A stretch of 64,000 nucleotides of DNA from Paenibacillus sp. BSR1-1 (GTDB lineage Bacteria; Bacillota; Bacilli; Bacillales; Cytobacillaceae). The notes under the pieces were generated by a model. It was not told the DNA's origin. It saw only the letters and a list, made by a program, of their open reading frames with translations, and made no database searches. The stretch lies in NCBI RefSeq assembly GCF_030403775.1, contig NZ_JAQMWQ010000005.1, positions 186,001-250,000 on the forward strand. Direction: 5' to 3'. This document shows, piece by piece, positions 1 through 8,933 of this stretch; the stretch's first letter is position 1, and each line of letters starts with the position of its first letter. The translations under genes and the position numbers were made by a program.

Positions 1-44
1 TATGTAAAACTATCCAGAATATATGTTTTTAAAATAGTATGATA

Positions 45-73
45 TTGACCTTGCATGCAGATTGATATATCAT
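45..73 (+). promoter_or_regulatory. SigA-type promoter of qcrABC
   Basis: TTGACC at 45-50 and TATCAT at 68-73 are separated by exactly 17 bases, close to the SigA consensus. Predicted transcription start is near 80, about 68 bases before the qcrA ATG. No experimental support. Confidence 0.6.
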
Positions 74-147
74 TGTTATGTCCTAGTTTTATATGTGTTT
101 AATTTTTGTCCGCTGGACTTAAATTCGTTAATAGAGGGGGGATAAGC

Positions 148-651
148 ATGAGTAAAGAGCGCGTTTCAAGACGTCAATTCTTAAGCTATACTTTAACAGG
201 TGTAGGCGGTTTCATGGCAGCTGGAATGTTGATGCCAATGGTAAGATTTGCAGTTGATCCAGTATTGAAGACTGAAGGTGCCGGTAATTTTATTGCAACA
301 AAGCAAAAGGTTTCTGAAATAACTGATGAACCAGTAAGGGTTGACTTCACCTTCAAGCAAAAGGATGCATGGTATGAGTCTGAAGTAACCAATACTGCTT
401 GGGTTTATAAGAATGGGGACAAGATTGTTGCCCTATCACCAACTTGTAAACATTTAGGCTGTACGGTTAACTGGAATACAGACAAGGAGCATCCAAACCA
501 ATTCTTCTGTCCATGCCACTATGGTCGTTACACGAAGGATGGTACAAACATAAAGGGTACACCACCACTTCACCCGCTTGATGTATATCCTTACAAAGAA
601 AAAGACGGTTTCCTATATCTAGGAAAAGCTGAACCACGGAAGGAGGCGTAA
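148..651 (+). CDS. qcrA: Menaquinol:cytochrome c reductase, Rieske iron-sulfur subunit QcrA
   Basis: Rieske 2Fe-2S subunit of the Bacillus bc complex, passing electrons from menaquinol to the cytochrome c domain of QcrC at the outer face of the membrane. The 167-residue product has a twin-arginine stretch at residues 8-9 (SRRQFL) followed by one hydrophobic segment, which fits Tat export with the segment kept as anchor. Cluster ligands are visible as C100-x-H102 with C105, and C121-x-C123-H124. The ATG at 148 is chosen because GAGGGGGG lies just upstream; an in-frame codon at 106 has no ribosome site. The stop is followed three bases later by qcrB, so the genes are co-transcribed. Confidence 0.96.
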   Translation: MSKERVSRRQFLSYTLTGVGGFMAAGMLMPMVRFAVDPVLKTEGAGNFIATKQKVSEITDEPVRVDFTFKQKDAWYESEVTNTAWVYKNGDKIVALSPTCKHLGCTVNWNTDKEHPNQFFCPCHYGRYTKDGTNIKGTPPLHPLDVYPYKEKDGFLYLGKAEPRKEA

Positions 652-654
652 TCA

Positions 655-1329
655 TTGTTAAACAAAATTTACGATTGGGTAGATGAACGTTTAGATATTA
701 CGCCACTGTGGCGCGATATCGCAGACCATGAAGTACCTGAGCATGTTAACCCGGCGCATCATTTTTCAGCGTTTGTTTATTGCTTTGGCGGTCTGACATT
801 TTTTGTTACTGTTATTCAAATTCTCTCTGGTATGTTTTTAACCATGTATTATGTACCGGATATTAAAAATGCATGGGAGTCCGTTTATTACCTTCAAAAT
901 GAAGTAGCATTTGGACAAATCGTACGTGGAATGCATCACTGGGGAGCCAGCTTAGTACTTGTAATGATGTTTTTACATACATTGCGCGTGTTTTTCCAAG
1001 GTGCCTATAAAAAGCCGCGTGAGCTTAACTGGGTTGTCGGAGTACTTATTTTCTTCGTAATGCTGGGCTTAGGTTTTACAGGTTACTTATTACCTTGGGA
1101 TATGAAGGCGTTGTTTGCAACAAAAGTAGGTCTGCAAATTGCCGAAGCAACTCCGTTCATTGGTACCTATGTAAAGGTTCTACTAGCTGGACATGAACAT
1201 ATTGTTGGTGCGCAAACGTTAACTCGATTCTTTGCGATTCACGTGTTCTTCCTGCCAGGTGTTCTTTTAGGTCTAATGGGGGCCCACTTCATCATGATTC
1301 GCAGACAAGGTATCTCAGGACCTCTTTAA
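655..1329 (+). CDS. qcrB: Menaquinol:cytochrome c reductase, cytochrome b subunit QcrB
   Basis: Cytochrome b6-type subunit carrying the two b hemes and much of the quinol site. The 224 residues form about four membrane helices. Heme-ligand histidines sit in HHWGAS and HTLRVF, and again in FAIHVFFLPG and GAHFIMIRRQG near the C-terminus, as expected for a b6-like protein. Translation starts at a TTG preceded by AAGGAGGCG that overlaps the end of qcrA. A 61-base gap with its own AAGGAGGGG site separates it from qcrC. Confidence 0.96.
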   Translation: MLNKIYDWVDERLDITPLWRDIADHEVPEHVNPAHHFSAFVYCFGGLTFFVTVIQILSGMFLTMYYVPDIKNAWESVYYLQNEVAFGQIVRGMHHWGASLVLVMMFLHTLRVFFQGAYKKPRELNWVVGVLIFFVMLGLGFTGYLLPWDMKALFATKVGLQIAEATPFIGTYVKVLLAGHEHIVGAQTLTRFFAIHVFFLPGVLLGLMGAHFIMIRRQGISGPL

Positions 1330-1390
1330 AACTTATTAGCTGAAATTGTAATTTTATCTTATTATTACGGAAAAAGGAGGGGATTGCTCA

Positions 1391-2167
1391 ATGCATCGCG
1401 GTAAAGGTATGAAGTTCGTTGGTGACTCACGTGTGTTAGCACCTGAAGCACGAAAACCGAAACTTCCAAAAGATTACTCAGAATATCCTGGTAAAACAGA
1501 AGCATTCTGGCCTAACTTCCTTTTGAAAGAATGGATGGTAGGAGCAGTATTTTTAGTTGGTTATCTATGTTTAACCGTTGCTCATCCGGCTCCGCTTGAA
1601 AGGATTGCGGATCCAACCGATACAGGTTATATTCCATTACCAGACTGGTATTTCTTATTTTTGTATCAATTGCTAAAATATACATTTGCTTCCGGACCGT
1701 ACACGGTAATTGGGGCAATGATTATCCCTGGACTTGCTTTTGGAGGATTACTATTAGCTCCGTTCCTTGATCGTGGACCGGAACGCCGCCCATTGAAGCG
1801 TCCAATCGCGACTGGTGCTATGCTTTTGGCGTTAGCTGCTACTGTATATTTAACTTGGGAATCTGTTGCGACACATGACTGGGCTGCTGCAGAACGTCAA
1901 GGTAAAATTGTTGAAAAAGTGGAAATTGATAAGTCTAGCGCTGGGTATAAAATAGCTAGTGCAAATACATGTATCACTTGTCACGGCGATAGTTTTCAAG
2001 GTGGTGCTGGTGCCCCGACACTAATCGGTACAGGTTTAAAGCCTGAAGAGATTGCTAAGATTGCCAAAGAAGGTAAAGGCGGCAAAATGCCACCAGGAAT
2101 TTTCAAAGGTTCTGACGAAGAGTTAAAGACACTTTCTGAATTTATCTCAGGCCTTGGTAAAAAATAA
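1391..2167 (+). CDS. qcrC: Menaquinol:cytochrome c reductase, cytochrome c / subunit IV fusion QcrC
   Basis: Third subunit of the bc complex. In Bacillus it fuses a subunit-IV-like membrane part with a C-terminal cytochrome c. The N-terminal two thirds contain three or four hydrophobic segments and the PDWYF motif typical of subunit IV. The heme c site CITCH covers C194, C197 and H198, with a candidate distal methionine in GGKMPPG. The length (258) is normal for the family. A strong terminator follows 12 bases after the stop, closing the qcrABC operon. Confidence 0.96.
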   Translation: MHRGKGMKFVGDSRVLAPEARKPKLPKDYSEYPGKTEAFWPNFLLKEWMVGAVFLVGYLCLTVAHPAPLERIADPTDTGYIPLPDWYFLFLYQLLKYTFASGPYTVIGAMIIPGLAFGGLLLAPFLDRGPERRPLKRPIATGAMLLALAATVYLTWESVATHDWAAAERQGKIVEKVEIDKSSAGYKIASANTCITCHGDSFQGGAGAPTLIGTGLKPEEIAKIAKEGKGGKMPPGIFKGSDEELKTLSEFISGLGKK

Positions 2168-2178
2168 TTTAAAGATTG

Positions 2179-2207
2179 AAAGCTGACGATTTTCGTCAGC
2201 TTTTTTC
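2179..2207 (+). terminator. Rho-independent terminator after qcrC
   Basis: Inverted repeat AAGCTGACG / CGTCAGCTT with a five-base loop followed by a run of T. It closes the qcr operon and lies 26 bases before the chosen start of ypjA. Confidence 0.85.
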
Positions 2208-2232
2208 TTAATTAGTGAAATGGGGAATCATA

Positions 2233-2826
2233 GTGCGCTGGATTTATCCTCTATTAGCAAATCGAAATGTATTATTACTTTTACTAGTGATTAATATTGC
2301 AGGAACGATATATGGATATTATTGGTATGGGTGGCAGCTTAAAGAAACACCGGCGAAATTTCTCATTTTTGTACCGGACAGCCCAACTGCGAGCTTATTT
2401 TTTGTTTTTGTCCTTATTGCTTTTTTAATGAGGAAAAATTGGCCTTTAGTAGAATCGCTTGCCTTAGTAACGCTTTTTAAATATGGAATCTGGGCTGTTG
2501 TCATGAACATCCTAGTGTATTTTGTCCAGGGGGAGTTGGATTTTGTTGGATATATGTTGATTTTCTCCCATTTTGCCATGGCGGTACAAGGACTATTATA
2601 TGCTCCGTTTTATAGGATAAAATGGTGGCACCTGATTGTAACTGCGATTTGGACCTTACATAATGACGTTATTGACTATGTCTTCTTCATGCTGCCAAGC
2701 TATCATATGCTTGATCAATATACCCCGCAAATTGGCTATTTTACTTTTTGGCTGTCGATGTTGTCAATTGGTATTGCCTATTATTTAGGCATCCGGGAAA
2801 ATCGGTTTCAACTTGATATAAAATAG
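2233..2826 (+). CDS. ypjA: DUF1405 membrane protein YpjA
   Basis: Integral membrane protein of unknown function found next to qcrC and ypjB in Bacillus. The 197-residue product has about six hydrophobic helices with aromatic-rich loops (YGYYWYGW, IKWWH) and no recognisable enzymatic motif. GTG at 2233 is chosen because GGGGA ends seven bases before it. An in-frame GTG at 2215 would lie only seven bases after the T-run of the qcr terminator and has no ribosome site. Placement and topology support the ypjA assignment; the role is not known. Confidence 0.85.
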   Translation: MRWIYPLLANRNVLLLLLVINIAGTIYGYYWYGWQLKETPAKFLIFVPDSPTASLFFVFVLIAFLMRKNWPLVESLALVTLFKYGIWAVVMNILVYFVQGELDFVGYMLIFSHFAMAVQGLLYAPFYRIKWWHLIVTAIWTLHNDVIDYVFFMLPSYHMLDQYTPQIGYFTFWLSMLSIGIAYYLGIRENRFQLDIK

Positions 2827-2897
2827 TTTGGTATCACAGGTCTAACCTTGTCCAACCCTTCATACATTTTAATTAGTAACGAAAGGGGGGACAAGAA

Positions 2898-3692
2898 TTG
2901 AAAATAAAATGGTTCATCATTTTAGCAATTATCATGATGCTCACTCCCATATCAGTTCAAGCAAAACAGCAATCGCCAATGGAGAAGCTTGATGATATTT
3001 CCGATGAAGCTCTCCAAATGGTGAAGTTTCATAGATACGAAGATGCTAAGAAATTGCTTGATTATTTTTCAGATCAGTTCACTAGTATTACTGGTAATAA
3101 GCAGCCCTTAACCATGGATGAGGTTAGAATTGTTCACACCTCCCATGACGAGGCAATGGAAGCTGCTGTAAGCCCAAATATGAAATATGAAGAAAGAATA
3201 AATAAACTTACGAAATTCCGTCTTGTCATTGATGCGATTTCCACTAGTCATCAACCATTATGGACAGAAATGGAAGACCAAATTATGACCGCTTTTCATC
3301 AGGCAAAGGATGCGGCCCTAAATGGTGATTCTGCTCATTTCCATTCAAGCTTTAATTCGTTTTTATCCTTGTATAATGTTATCTATCCAAGTATGAAAAT
3401 TGATGTACCAGTAGAAAATATTCAAAGATTAGATGCCCGAATAAATTTTATTGATGAATACAGGTCGCAAGTTGTAAAGGATCAAAAAAGCAGGCAGGAA
3501 CTGGATGCCCTTGATACGGATTTAAAAAACCTTTTTGCCAATTTAGAAGAGGATGAGGCAGATCCTTCATTATGGTGGGTGATCATCTCAACCGGAAGTA
3601 TTATTATCATGACTTTATCATATGTTGGCTGGAGAAAGTATCAAGGTGAAAAAGGGTTGAAAAAAGACCGTTCTAGAGATTTAAAGGATTGA
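2898..3692 (+). CDS. ypjB: Sporulation protein YpjB
   Basis: Membrane-anchored protein of the YpjB family, annotated as sporulation-related in Bacillus. It begins at a TTG eight bases after AAAGGGGGG. An N-terminal signal sequence (residues 1-22, ending near VQA) is followed by a mostly helical, charged extracytoplasmic domain. One C-terminal membrane helix (around residues 225-245, WWVIISTGSIII) precedes a short basic tail. The topology predicts a double-anchored or signal-cleaved sensor-like protein. No catalytic motif is seen. Confidence 0.85.
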   Translation: MKIKWFIILAIIMMLTPISVQAKQQSPMEKLDDISDEALQMVKFHRYEDAKKLLDYFSDQFTSITGNKQPLTMDEVRIVHTSHDEAMEAAVSPNMKYEERINKLTKFRLVIDAISTSHQPLWTEMEDQIMTAFHQAKDAALNGDSAHFHSSFNSFLSLYNVIYPSMKIDVPVENIQRLDARINFIDEYRSQVVKDQKSRQELDALDTDLKNLFANLEEDEADPSLWWVIISTGSIIIMTLSYVGWRKYQGEKGLKKDRSRDLKD

Positions 3693-3754
3693 TGCGTCTA
3701 ATCGGCAGCTTTGATTACAAGACAGTCACCAAGAGCTGATTTGGAGGTTTTATA

Positions 3755-4435
3755 ATGTCATTTCTATTATATTTTATTATCATTGCACTAATCCCATTAT
3801 GGGCCCAGATGAGGGTTAAAAGTACCTTTGCTAAATATTCTCGAGTGCCGTCCTCTTCTTATCGTCGAGGAGCCGAAGTTGCAAGGGAAATTTTGAATGC
3901 CAATGGGCTTTATAATGTTGCTGTTGAAGAAGGGAGAGGGTTTTTAAGTGACCACTATGACCCTAGGACGAAAACAGTCCGTCTTTCTCCTGATAACTAT
4001 CATGGTCATTCGATTGCTGCGGCTGCAGTGGCTGCCCATGAATGCGGTCATGCGATACAGGATGCAAAAGGATATGCGTTCTTGCGTTTTCGCCATGCAT
4101 TGGTTCCTGTTGCTAATCTTGGTTCAAATGCTTCATGGATACTCATAATGATTGGGATACTCTTTCATTTTAGCGGTATGCTGCTATTGGGGATTATTTT
4201 CATGGGAGCAGCCGTCCTTTTTCAACTTATCACATTGCCTGTTGAATTCAATGCTTCTAATCGCGCACTGGACCAAATTGCTGCGCTCAGGCTAATTGGT
4301 CATGGAGAAGAGAGAGAAGCTAAAAAGGTTTTAAATGCCGCAGCCTTGACATATGTAGCTGCCGCAGCCGTAGCTGTTCTGGAATTATTAAGATTGGTTT
4401 TTATTTTTACAGGTATGAATAGAAACGACGATTAA
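3755..4435 (+). CDS. YugP-like membrane zinc metallopeptidase
   Basis: Membrane protease of the Zn_peptidase_2 / YugP family. The zinc-binding HExxH signature reads H95-E96-C97-G98-H99. Residues 1-20 form a membrane helix, and two further hydrophobic blocks follow the active site (about 115-165 and 195-220). The 226-residue length matches YugP. A clear GGAGG stands before the ATG. It sits between ypjB and the convergent ypjC, with a shared terminator at the 3' end. Substrate unknown; a role in envelope protein quality control is only inference from the family. Confidence 0.88.
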   Translation: MSFLLYFIIIALIPLWAQMRVKSTFAKYSRVPSSSYRRGAEVAREILNANGLYNVAVEEGRGFLSDHYDPRTKTVRLSPDNYHGHSIAAAAVAAHECGHAIQDAKGYAFLRFRHALVPVANLGSNASWILIMIGILFHFSGMLLLGIIFMGAAVLFQLITLPVEFNASNRALDQIAALRLIGHGEEREAKKVLNAAALTYVAAAAVAVLELLRLVFIFTGMNRNDD

Positions 4436-4438
4436 AAG

Positions 4439-4465
4439 AAGCAATGTCCTAGGCAGGGACATTGC
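4439..4465. terminator. Bidirectional terminator
   Basis: Stem AAGCAATGTCC / GGACATTGCTT with a seven-base loop lies between the convergent protease gene and ypjC. It is flanked by A-rich sequence on one side and T-rich on the other, so it can serve both strands. Confidence 0.8.
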
Positions 4466-4467
4466 TT

Positions 4468-5340
4468 TTATGATTGAATTGGTTTTTTATTTTCGTCTAG
4501 TGTAAACCCTTCACCTAGGACATCATGAACAATGGAAATGGATACAAAGGCATGAGGATCTACTGTAGTAACTAAATTTTTCAAGCGGATCAGTTCACTT
4601 TTCGCTACCACACAATATAATACGTCACGCTCACTTTTTGTATAAGATCCATAGCCTCTTAAAGCAGTGACTCCACGCTCCATTTCATCCATTATTTTTT
4701 TGGCGATATCCTCATTTTTTTCCGAAATGATCATCGCTCCCCTTGCGGAATAGGCTCCTTCTACGATAAAGTCAATTACTCTTGCCCCAACAAAAACGGC
4801 TACAAGTGTATACATGGCCTGCTTGTAGTTTAAATATGTAAGCAGGGATAAGCCAATGACACATGCATCAAACATAAACATCGTCTTCCCCATATTCCAG
4901 CCGGCATATTTTTGAACAAGCCTTGCAATAATATCCACGCCGCCGGTCGTACCTCCAAAGCGAAAGATAATTCCTAATCCAATACCAGCAAAAACTCCTG
5001 CAAATAAAGCTGCCAAGGTTAAATCACTTTTCAATGGCATGTCTAGAGGATAGCGTTGGAAAATCCAAAGAAAAATGGAAACCCCAACTGTTCCTATGAT
5101 CGTATATAAAAAAACATTTCGACCCAGCAGCTTCCATCCAATAATAAATAAAGGAATATTTAACACCAGGTTTGTTATTGACGGATCTAGCTTCCACAGG
5201 AAATAAAGAAGCAGGGTTATCCCTGTGAATCCGCCTTCTGCCAGCTTATTCTGCATATTAAAATTTACAAGTCCAAATGAAAAAATGGCTGCACCTAATA
5301 GAATAAACAATATATTTTTAATTTTAAGGCTTAATACCAT
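4468..5340 (-). CDS. ypjC: YitT family membrane protein YpjC
   Basis: Member of the YitT/DUF2179 family: an N-terminal set of five or six membrane helices (residues about 10-190) followed by a soluble C-terminal DUF2179 domain of about 80 residues (contains RGVTALRGYG). The family's transport activity and substrate are not established. An upstream in-frame ATG at 5346 is only one base from the GAGGAGG site, so the second ATG at 5340 (spacing seven) is chosen, giving 290 residues. It is the only minus-strand gene in this block and has its own promoter region in 5341-5500. Confidence 0.88.
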   Translation of the reverse strand: MVLSLKIKNILFILLGAAIFSFGLVNFNMQNKLAEGGFTGITLLLYFLWKLDPSITNLVLNIPLFIIGWKLLGRNVFLYTIIGTVGVSIFLWIFQRYPLDMPLKSDLTLAALFAGVFAGIGLGIIFRFGGTTGGVDIIARLVQKYAGWNMGKTMFMFDACVIGLSLLTYLNYKQAMYTLVAVFVGARVIDFIVEGAYSARGAMIISEKNEDIAKKIMDEMERGVTALRGYGSYTKSERDVLYCVVAKSELIRLKNLVTTVDPHAFVSISIVHDVLGEGFTLDENKKPIQS

Positions 5341-5509
5341 AAACATTCCTCCTCTACCATAATTTTCTCTATCATCGCGGTTTTTATTATAGCGAATAAA
5401 ATATACTGGAGCAATCTAAATAGTAAAGTGAGCGCTTTAATCGAAAACATTTGTAAAACAGTCTTTTTTTAGCTAACATGAAAAATATGATAGCTATGAG
5501 GTGAAGAAA

Positions 5510-5866
5510 ATGGACAAAGGGAAATCGATGAAAGACCTTCAACAAGAGGTCGATACATACATAGGACAATTTAAGGAAGGTTATTTCAGTCCTCTCGCCA
5601 TGGTTGCAAGACTAACGGAGGAACTTGGCGAGTTAGCTAGGGAAATAAACCATACTTTCGGTGAGAAACCAAAGAAAACAACAGAAGCAGAAAAAGCAAT
5701 TGAGGAAGAGCTTGGCGATCTGTTGTTTGTTATTATTTGTCTTGCGAATTCTTTAAATATTGATCTAGAAGAGGCCCACGATTATGTTATGAATAAATTT
5801 AATACGAGGGATAAAAACAGATGGACAAGAATAGATGAGGAAATGGGGAATAAGTCTAATGAATAA
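5510..5866 (+). CDS. ypjD: MazG-like nucleotide pyrophosphohydrolase YpjD
   Basis: Small all-helical MazG-type NTP pyrophosphohydrolase, thought to remove non-canonical nucleotides. The metal-binding motifs EELGELARE (about residues 38-46) and EELGDLLF (about 66-73) supply the E-x-x-E and E-x-x-D ligands, and the C-terminal NTRDKNRW is typical of YpjD. The ATG at 5510 follows GAGGTGA with spacing five. The 118-residue product is slightly longer than B. subtilis YpjD. The gene's last eight bases overlap the start of dapB, so it is the first gene of the dapB-birA operon. Confidence 0.92.
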   Translation: MDKGKSMKDLQQEVDTYIGQFKEGYFSPLAMVARLTEELGELAREINHTFGEKPKKTTEAEKAIEEELGDLLFVIICLANSLNIDLEEAHDYVMNKFNTRDKNRWTRIDEEMGNKSNE

Positions 5867-6662
5867 CATCCGAATTGTTATTGCCGGTCCGCGGGGCCGA
5901 ATGGGCAGTGAGGCAGTCAATCTAGTAACCACAACGGAACACTTTACATTAGTTGCTGTTGTTGACCATAAATACGATGGAATCATGCTAAGTGATATTG
6001 ATGGGTTTCAATCGATACATAGTGTGCCTGTTTATAGGGACATTGAAAATTGTTTGAAAAATGTAGATGCAGACGTGTTAATAGATTTAACAACACCGGA
6101 AGTAGGTATGTACCACACTACAACAGCTCTATCATATAATGTTCGTCCAGTTGTAGGGACAACAGGTTTTACAAAAAATAATTTAGAAGAGCTGGAACGC
6201 ATTTGTAAGGAAAAAGAATTGGGTTGTATTATTGCCCCAAACTTTGCGATTGGCGCTATTCTGATGATGAAATTTTCACAAATGGCTGCAAAATATTTTA
6301 ACGATATTGAAATTATTGAATTGCATCATGATAAGAAACTTGATGCTCCGTCTGGTACGGCAGTTAAAACAGCGGAAATGATATCTTCTGTTAGGGCAAA
6401 GAAACAGCAAGGTCATCCAAATGAAAAAGAAACCATTAATGGTGCAAGAGGTGCGGACTATGACGGTATGCATATCCATTCCGTCCGATTGCCAGGATTA
6501 ATTGCCCATCAGCAGGTTTTATTTGGCGCAGATGGACAAACCTTGACAATTCGTCATGATTCCTATAACAGAGCTTCCTTTATGTCTGGAGTGAAAGTGG
6601 CTGTCGAAACAGTCATGAAACAAAATCATTTTGTTTATGGACTAGAAAATATTTTAGATTAG
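5859..6662 (+). CDS. dapB: 4-hydroxy-tetrahydrodipicolinate reductase DapB
   Basis: Catalyses the NAD(P)H-dependent reduction step of lysine and meso-diaminopimelate synthesis, which also feeds dipicolinate production in spores. The nucleotide-binding loop GPRGRMG is at residues 9-15, and the active-site motif [13 protein letters not shown] is near residues 151-163. The 267-residue length from the ATG at 5859 equals B. subtilis DapB. The start has GGGGA nine bases upstream inside ypjD. An ATG at 5835 lacks a ribosome site. Confidence 0.96.
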   Translation: MNNIRIVIAGPRGRMGSEAVNLVTTTEHFTLVAVVDHKYDGIMLSDIDGFQSIHSVPVYRDIENCLKNVDADVLIDLTTPEVGMYHTTTALSYNVRPVVGTTGFTKNNLEELERICKEKELGCIIAPNFAIGAILMMKFSQMAAKYFNDIEIIELHHDKKLDAPSGTAVKTAEMISSVRAKKQQGHPNEKETINGARGADYDGMHIHSVRLPGLIAHQQVLFGADGQTLTIRHDSYNRASFMSGVKVAVETVMKQNHFVYGLENILD

Positions 6663-6672
6663 GAGGTAAATT

Positions 6673-7092
6673 ATGAATATTGCTTTAATTGCTCATGATA
6701 AAAAAAAGAATGACTTGGTACAATTTTCCACTGCCTATCAGACTATTTTTGCCAAACACACATTGTTTGCGACCGGAACAACAGGGGCAAGAATCAGTGA
6801 AGCTACAGGACTGCCAATTACCCGGTTCCAATCAGGACCACTGGGAGGCGATCAGGAAATTGGGGCGATGATTGCAAAAAATCAAATGGATGCTGTGTTC
6901 TTTTTCCGGGATCCGCTGACATCACAACCTCATGAACCAGATGTTACCGCACTTGTTCGTTTATGTGATGTATATTCTATACCTCTTGCTACCAATATGG
7001 GGACGGCTGAGCTATTAATTAGAGGGTTAGAGGAAGGTTTAATGGATTGGAGAAATATCGTCAAAGAAAATGGTGGAAGCAATGGAAAATAA
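6673..7092 (+). CDS. mgsA: Methylglyoxal synthase MgsA
   Basis: Converts dihydroxyacetone phosphate to methylglyoxal and phosphate, a bypass of lower glycolysis when phosphate is limiting. Family motifs are all visible: [10 protein letters not shown] at the N-terminus, the phosphate loop ATGTTGARI (about 36-44), [14 protein letters not shown] (about 56-69) and the catalytic aspartate region [15 protein letters not shown]. 139 residues, normal length, start behind AGGAGG. It overlaps bshB1 by 11 bases. Adjacent bacillithiol genes fit the idea that methylglyoxal detoxification uses this thiol. Confidence 0.95.
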   Translation: MNIALIAHDKKKNDLVQFSTAYQTIFAKHTLFATGTTGARISEATGLPITRFQSGPLGGDQEIGAMIAKNQMDAVFFFRDPLTSQPHEPDVTALVRLCDVYSIPLATNMGTAELLIRGLEEGLMDWRNIVKENGGSNGK

Positions 7093-7792
7093 GAAGCTTC
7101 ATGTTTTGGCATTTGGAGCCCATGCTGATGATGTTGAAATCGGCATGGGGGGTACGATTGCTAAACTTGCATCTGAAGGTAAAAGAATTGGTATATGTGA
7201 TTTAACAGATGCAGATCTTTCTTCCAACGGGAACGTAACCTTAAGAAAAGAGGAAGCGGCACAAGCGGCAGAAATACTAAACGTAGAGATCCGAACTTCA
7301 TTGGGATTTCCTGATCGCGGTTTATTCCTGAAGGAACAATACATACGTAAAATTGCAGCATTAATCAGAGCATACAAGCCTCAACTTGTCTTTGCCCCTT
7401 ATTTTGAAGACCGGCACCCCGATCACGGGAATTGCGCCCGCCTTGTCGAAGAAGCTGTTTTTTCAGCGGGGATTAAAAAATTTCAGACAGATGGAGAAAA
7501 TATGCCCCACCGAGTGGAAAGGGTTTATTTTTATATGATTAACGGTTTCCATAATCCAGAATTTACGATTGATATTTCAACCTTTATAGATAAAAAGCTT
7601 TCTGCTTTACGAGCCTATAAAAGTCAATTTGAAAAAACAGATGATAGCGAAGATACACCATTAGTGAACGGTTACATTGAAACAGTTGAGGCTAGAGAAA
7701 GAATGTTTGGAAAGCTGGTTGGTGTAACTTATGCCGAAGGCTTTAAAACGAAAGTTCCTATCCTTATGAATCGTGATTTGATAGGAGAATAA
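7082..7792 (+). CDS. bshB1: Bacillithiol biosynthesis deacetylase BshB1
   Basis: Zinc-dependent PIG-L/LmbE-type deacetylase that removes the acetyl group from GlcNAc-malate, the second step of bacillithiol synthesis. The zinc motif AHADDVE appears at residues 13-19 and a second metal ligand region in the HPDH segment near residue 110. The ATG at 7082 gives 236 residues, the B. subtilis length, and has GGTGGA just upstream. An in-frame ATG at 7070 would add four residues. It lies directly before bshA, so the first two pathway enzymes are made together. Confidence 0.95.
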   Translation: MENKKLHVLAFGAHADDVEIGMGGTIAKLASEGKRIGICDLTDADLSSNGNVTLRKEEAAQAAEILNVEIRTSLGFPDRGLFLKEQYIRKIAALIRAYKPQLVFAPYFEDRHPDHGNCARLVEEAVFSAGIKKFQTDGENMPHRVERVYFYMINGFHNPEFTIDISTFIDKKLSALRAYKSQFEKTDDSEDTPLVNGYIETVEARERMFGKLVGVTYAEGFKTKVPILMNRDLIGE

Positions 7793-7795
7793 GCG

Positions 7796-8923
7796 ATGAA
7801 GAAACTAAAAATTGGGATAACCTGCTATCCAACTGTTGGCGGATCAGGTGTTGTTGCAACGGAACTTGGGAAAATGCTTGCGGAAAAAGGGCATGAAATT
7901 CATTTTATCTCATCGAGTATTCCCTTTCGATTAAATAAAATGTACCACAATATATACTATCATCAAGTAGAAGTGAACCAATATTCCGTTTTCCAATACC
8001 CGCCATATGATATTGCACTTGCAAGCAAGATGGCTGAAGTAGCAAATCGTGAAAAATTAGATATCTTACATGTTCATTATGCCATTCCTCACGCTGTTTG
8101 CGCTATTTTAGCCAAACAAATGGCCGGAAGGGATCTTAAAATTGTGACAACTTTACATGGAACGGATATTACGGTTTTAGGATATGACCCTTCACTTGCC
8201 GATGCAATTAAATTTGGTATTGAAAAATCAGATTCTGTCACAGCTGTTTCCAAAGCCCTTGTAAATCAAACATTTGAACTTATTAATCCAGATAAACAAA
8301 TTGAAACGGTTTATAATTTTATTGACGAGAGAATCTATAAAAAAAGCAATGCCGATATTTTAAAGTGTGAATTTGAGATTAAACAAGAAGAAAAGGTCAT
8401 TATTCATGTTTCTAATTTCCGTGCTGTTAAAAGGGTGCAGGATGTCATTAAGACCTTCGCGAAAATTTCAGCGTCAATGCCTGCAAAATTATTGCTGGTC
8501 GGAGATGGTCCGGAAATGACAATCGTTTGCAAACTAGTCAGGAAGTTAGGAATAGAGGACAAAGTTATTTACCTTGGTAAGCAAGAGAATCTTGAGGAAT
8601 TATACTCGATTAGTGATTTAATGCTTCTTTTATCAGAAAAGGAAAGCTTTGGCCTTGTTGCTTTAGAGGCGATGGCATGTGGTGTGCCTTGTATTGGAAC
8701 CAATGTGGGAGGATTACCGGAAGTTATTAACCATGGTGAAACAGGGTATATTTGTGAAGTAGGAGACATTGAAGATATTGCTGCTAAAGCGATTGCTTTA
8801 TTAATGGATAGGAAACTCCATCAACAATTATCTAAACGGTCAGTTGAAACTGCAACAACTAAATTTAAAGCGGACAACATCGTAGAACAGTATGAACAAA
8901 TATACTTTAAGCTGCTGAATTAG
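7796..8923 (+). CDS. bshA: N-acetyl-alpha-D-glucosaminyl L-malate synthase BshA
   Basis: GT4-family glycosyltransferase that joins UDP-GlcNAc to L-malate in the first bacillithiol step. The N-terminal acceptor domain starts with the glycine-rich [16 protein letters not shown] loop. The C-terminal nucleotide-sugar domain includes [17 protein letters not shown], the EX7E-type motif. 375 residues, expected length. It begins three bases after bshB1 with GGAGAATAAG as ribosome site and is followed at once by cca. Confidence 0.96.
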   Translation: MKKLKIGITCYPTVGGSGVVATELGKMLAEKGHEIHFISSSIPFRLNKMYHNIYYHQVEVNQYSVFQYPPYDIALASKMAEVANREKLDILHVHYAIPHAVCAILAKQMAGRDLKIVTTLHGTDITVLGYDPSLADAIKFGIEKSDSVTAVSKALVNQTFELINPDKQIETVYNFIDERIYKKSNADILKCEFEIKQEEKVIIHVSNFRAVKRVQDVIKTFAKISASMPAKLLLVGDGPEMTIVCKLVRKLGIEDKVIYLGKQENLEELYSISDLMLLLSEKESFGLVALEAMACGVPCIGTNVGGLPEVINHGETGYICEVGDIEDIAAKAIALLMDRKLHQQLSKRSVETATTKFKADNIVEQYEQIYFKLLN

Positions 8924-8933
8924 GGTGAAAGAA

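Noticed and set aside
5430..5450. Possible CcpA cre site (GAGCGCTTTA)
   Set aside because: Only the centre matches; two mismatches in the left half and no carbon-metabolism gene next to it.
7099..7377. Minus-strand frames inside bshB1
   Set aside because: Shadow frames of a clearly coding gene.
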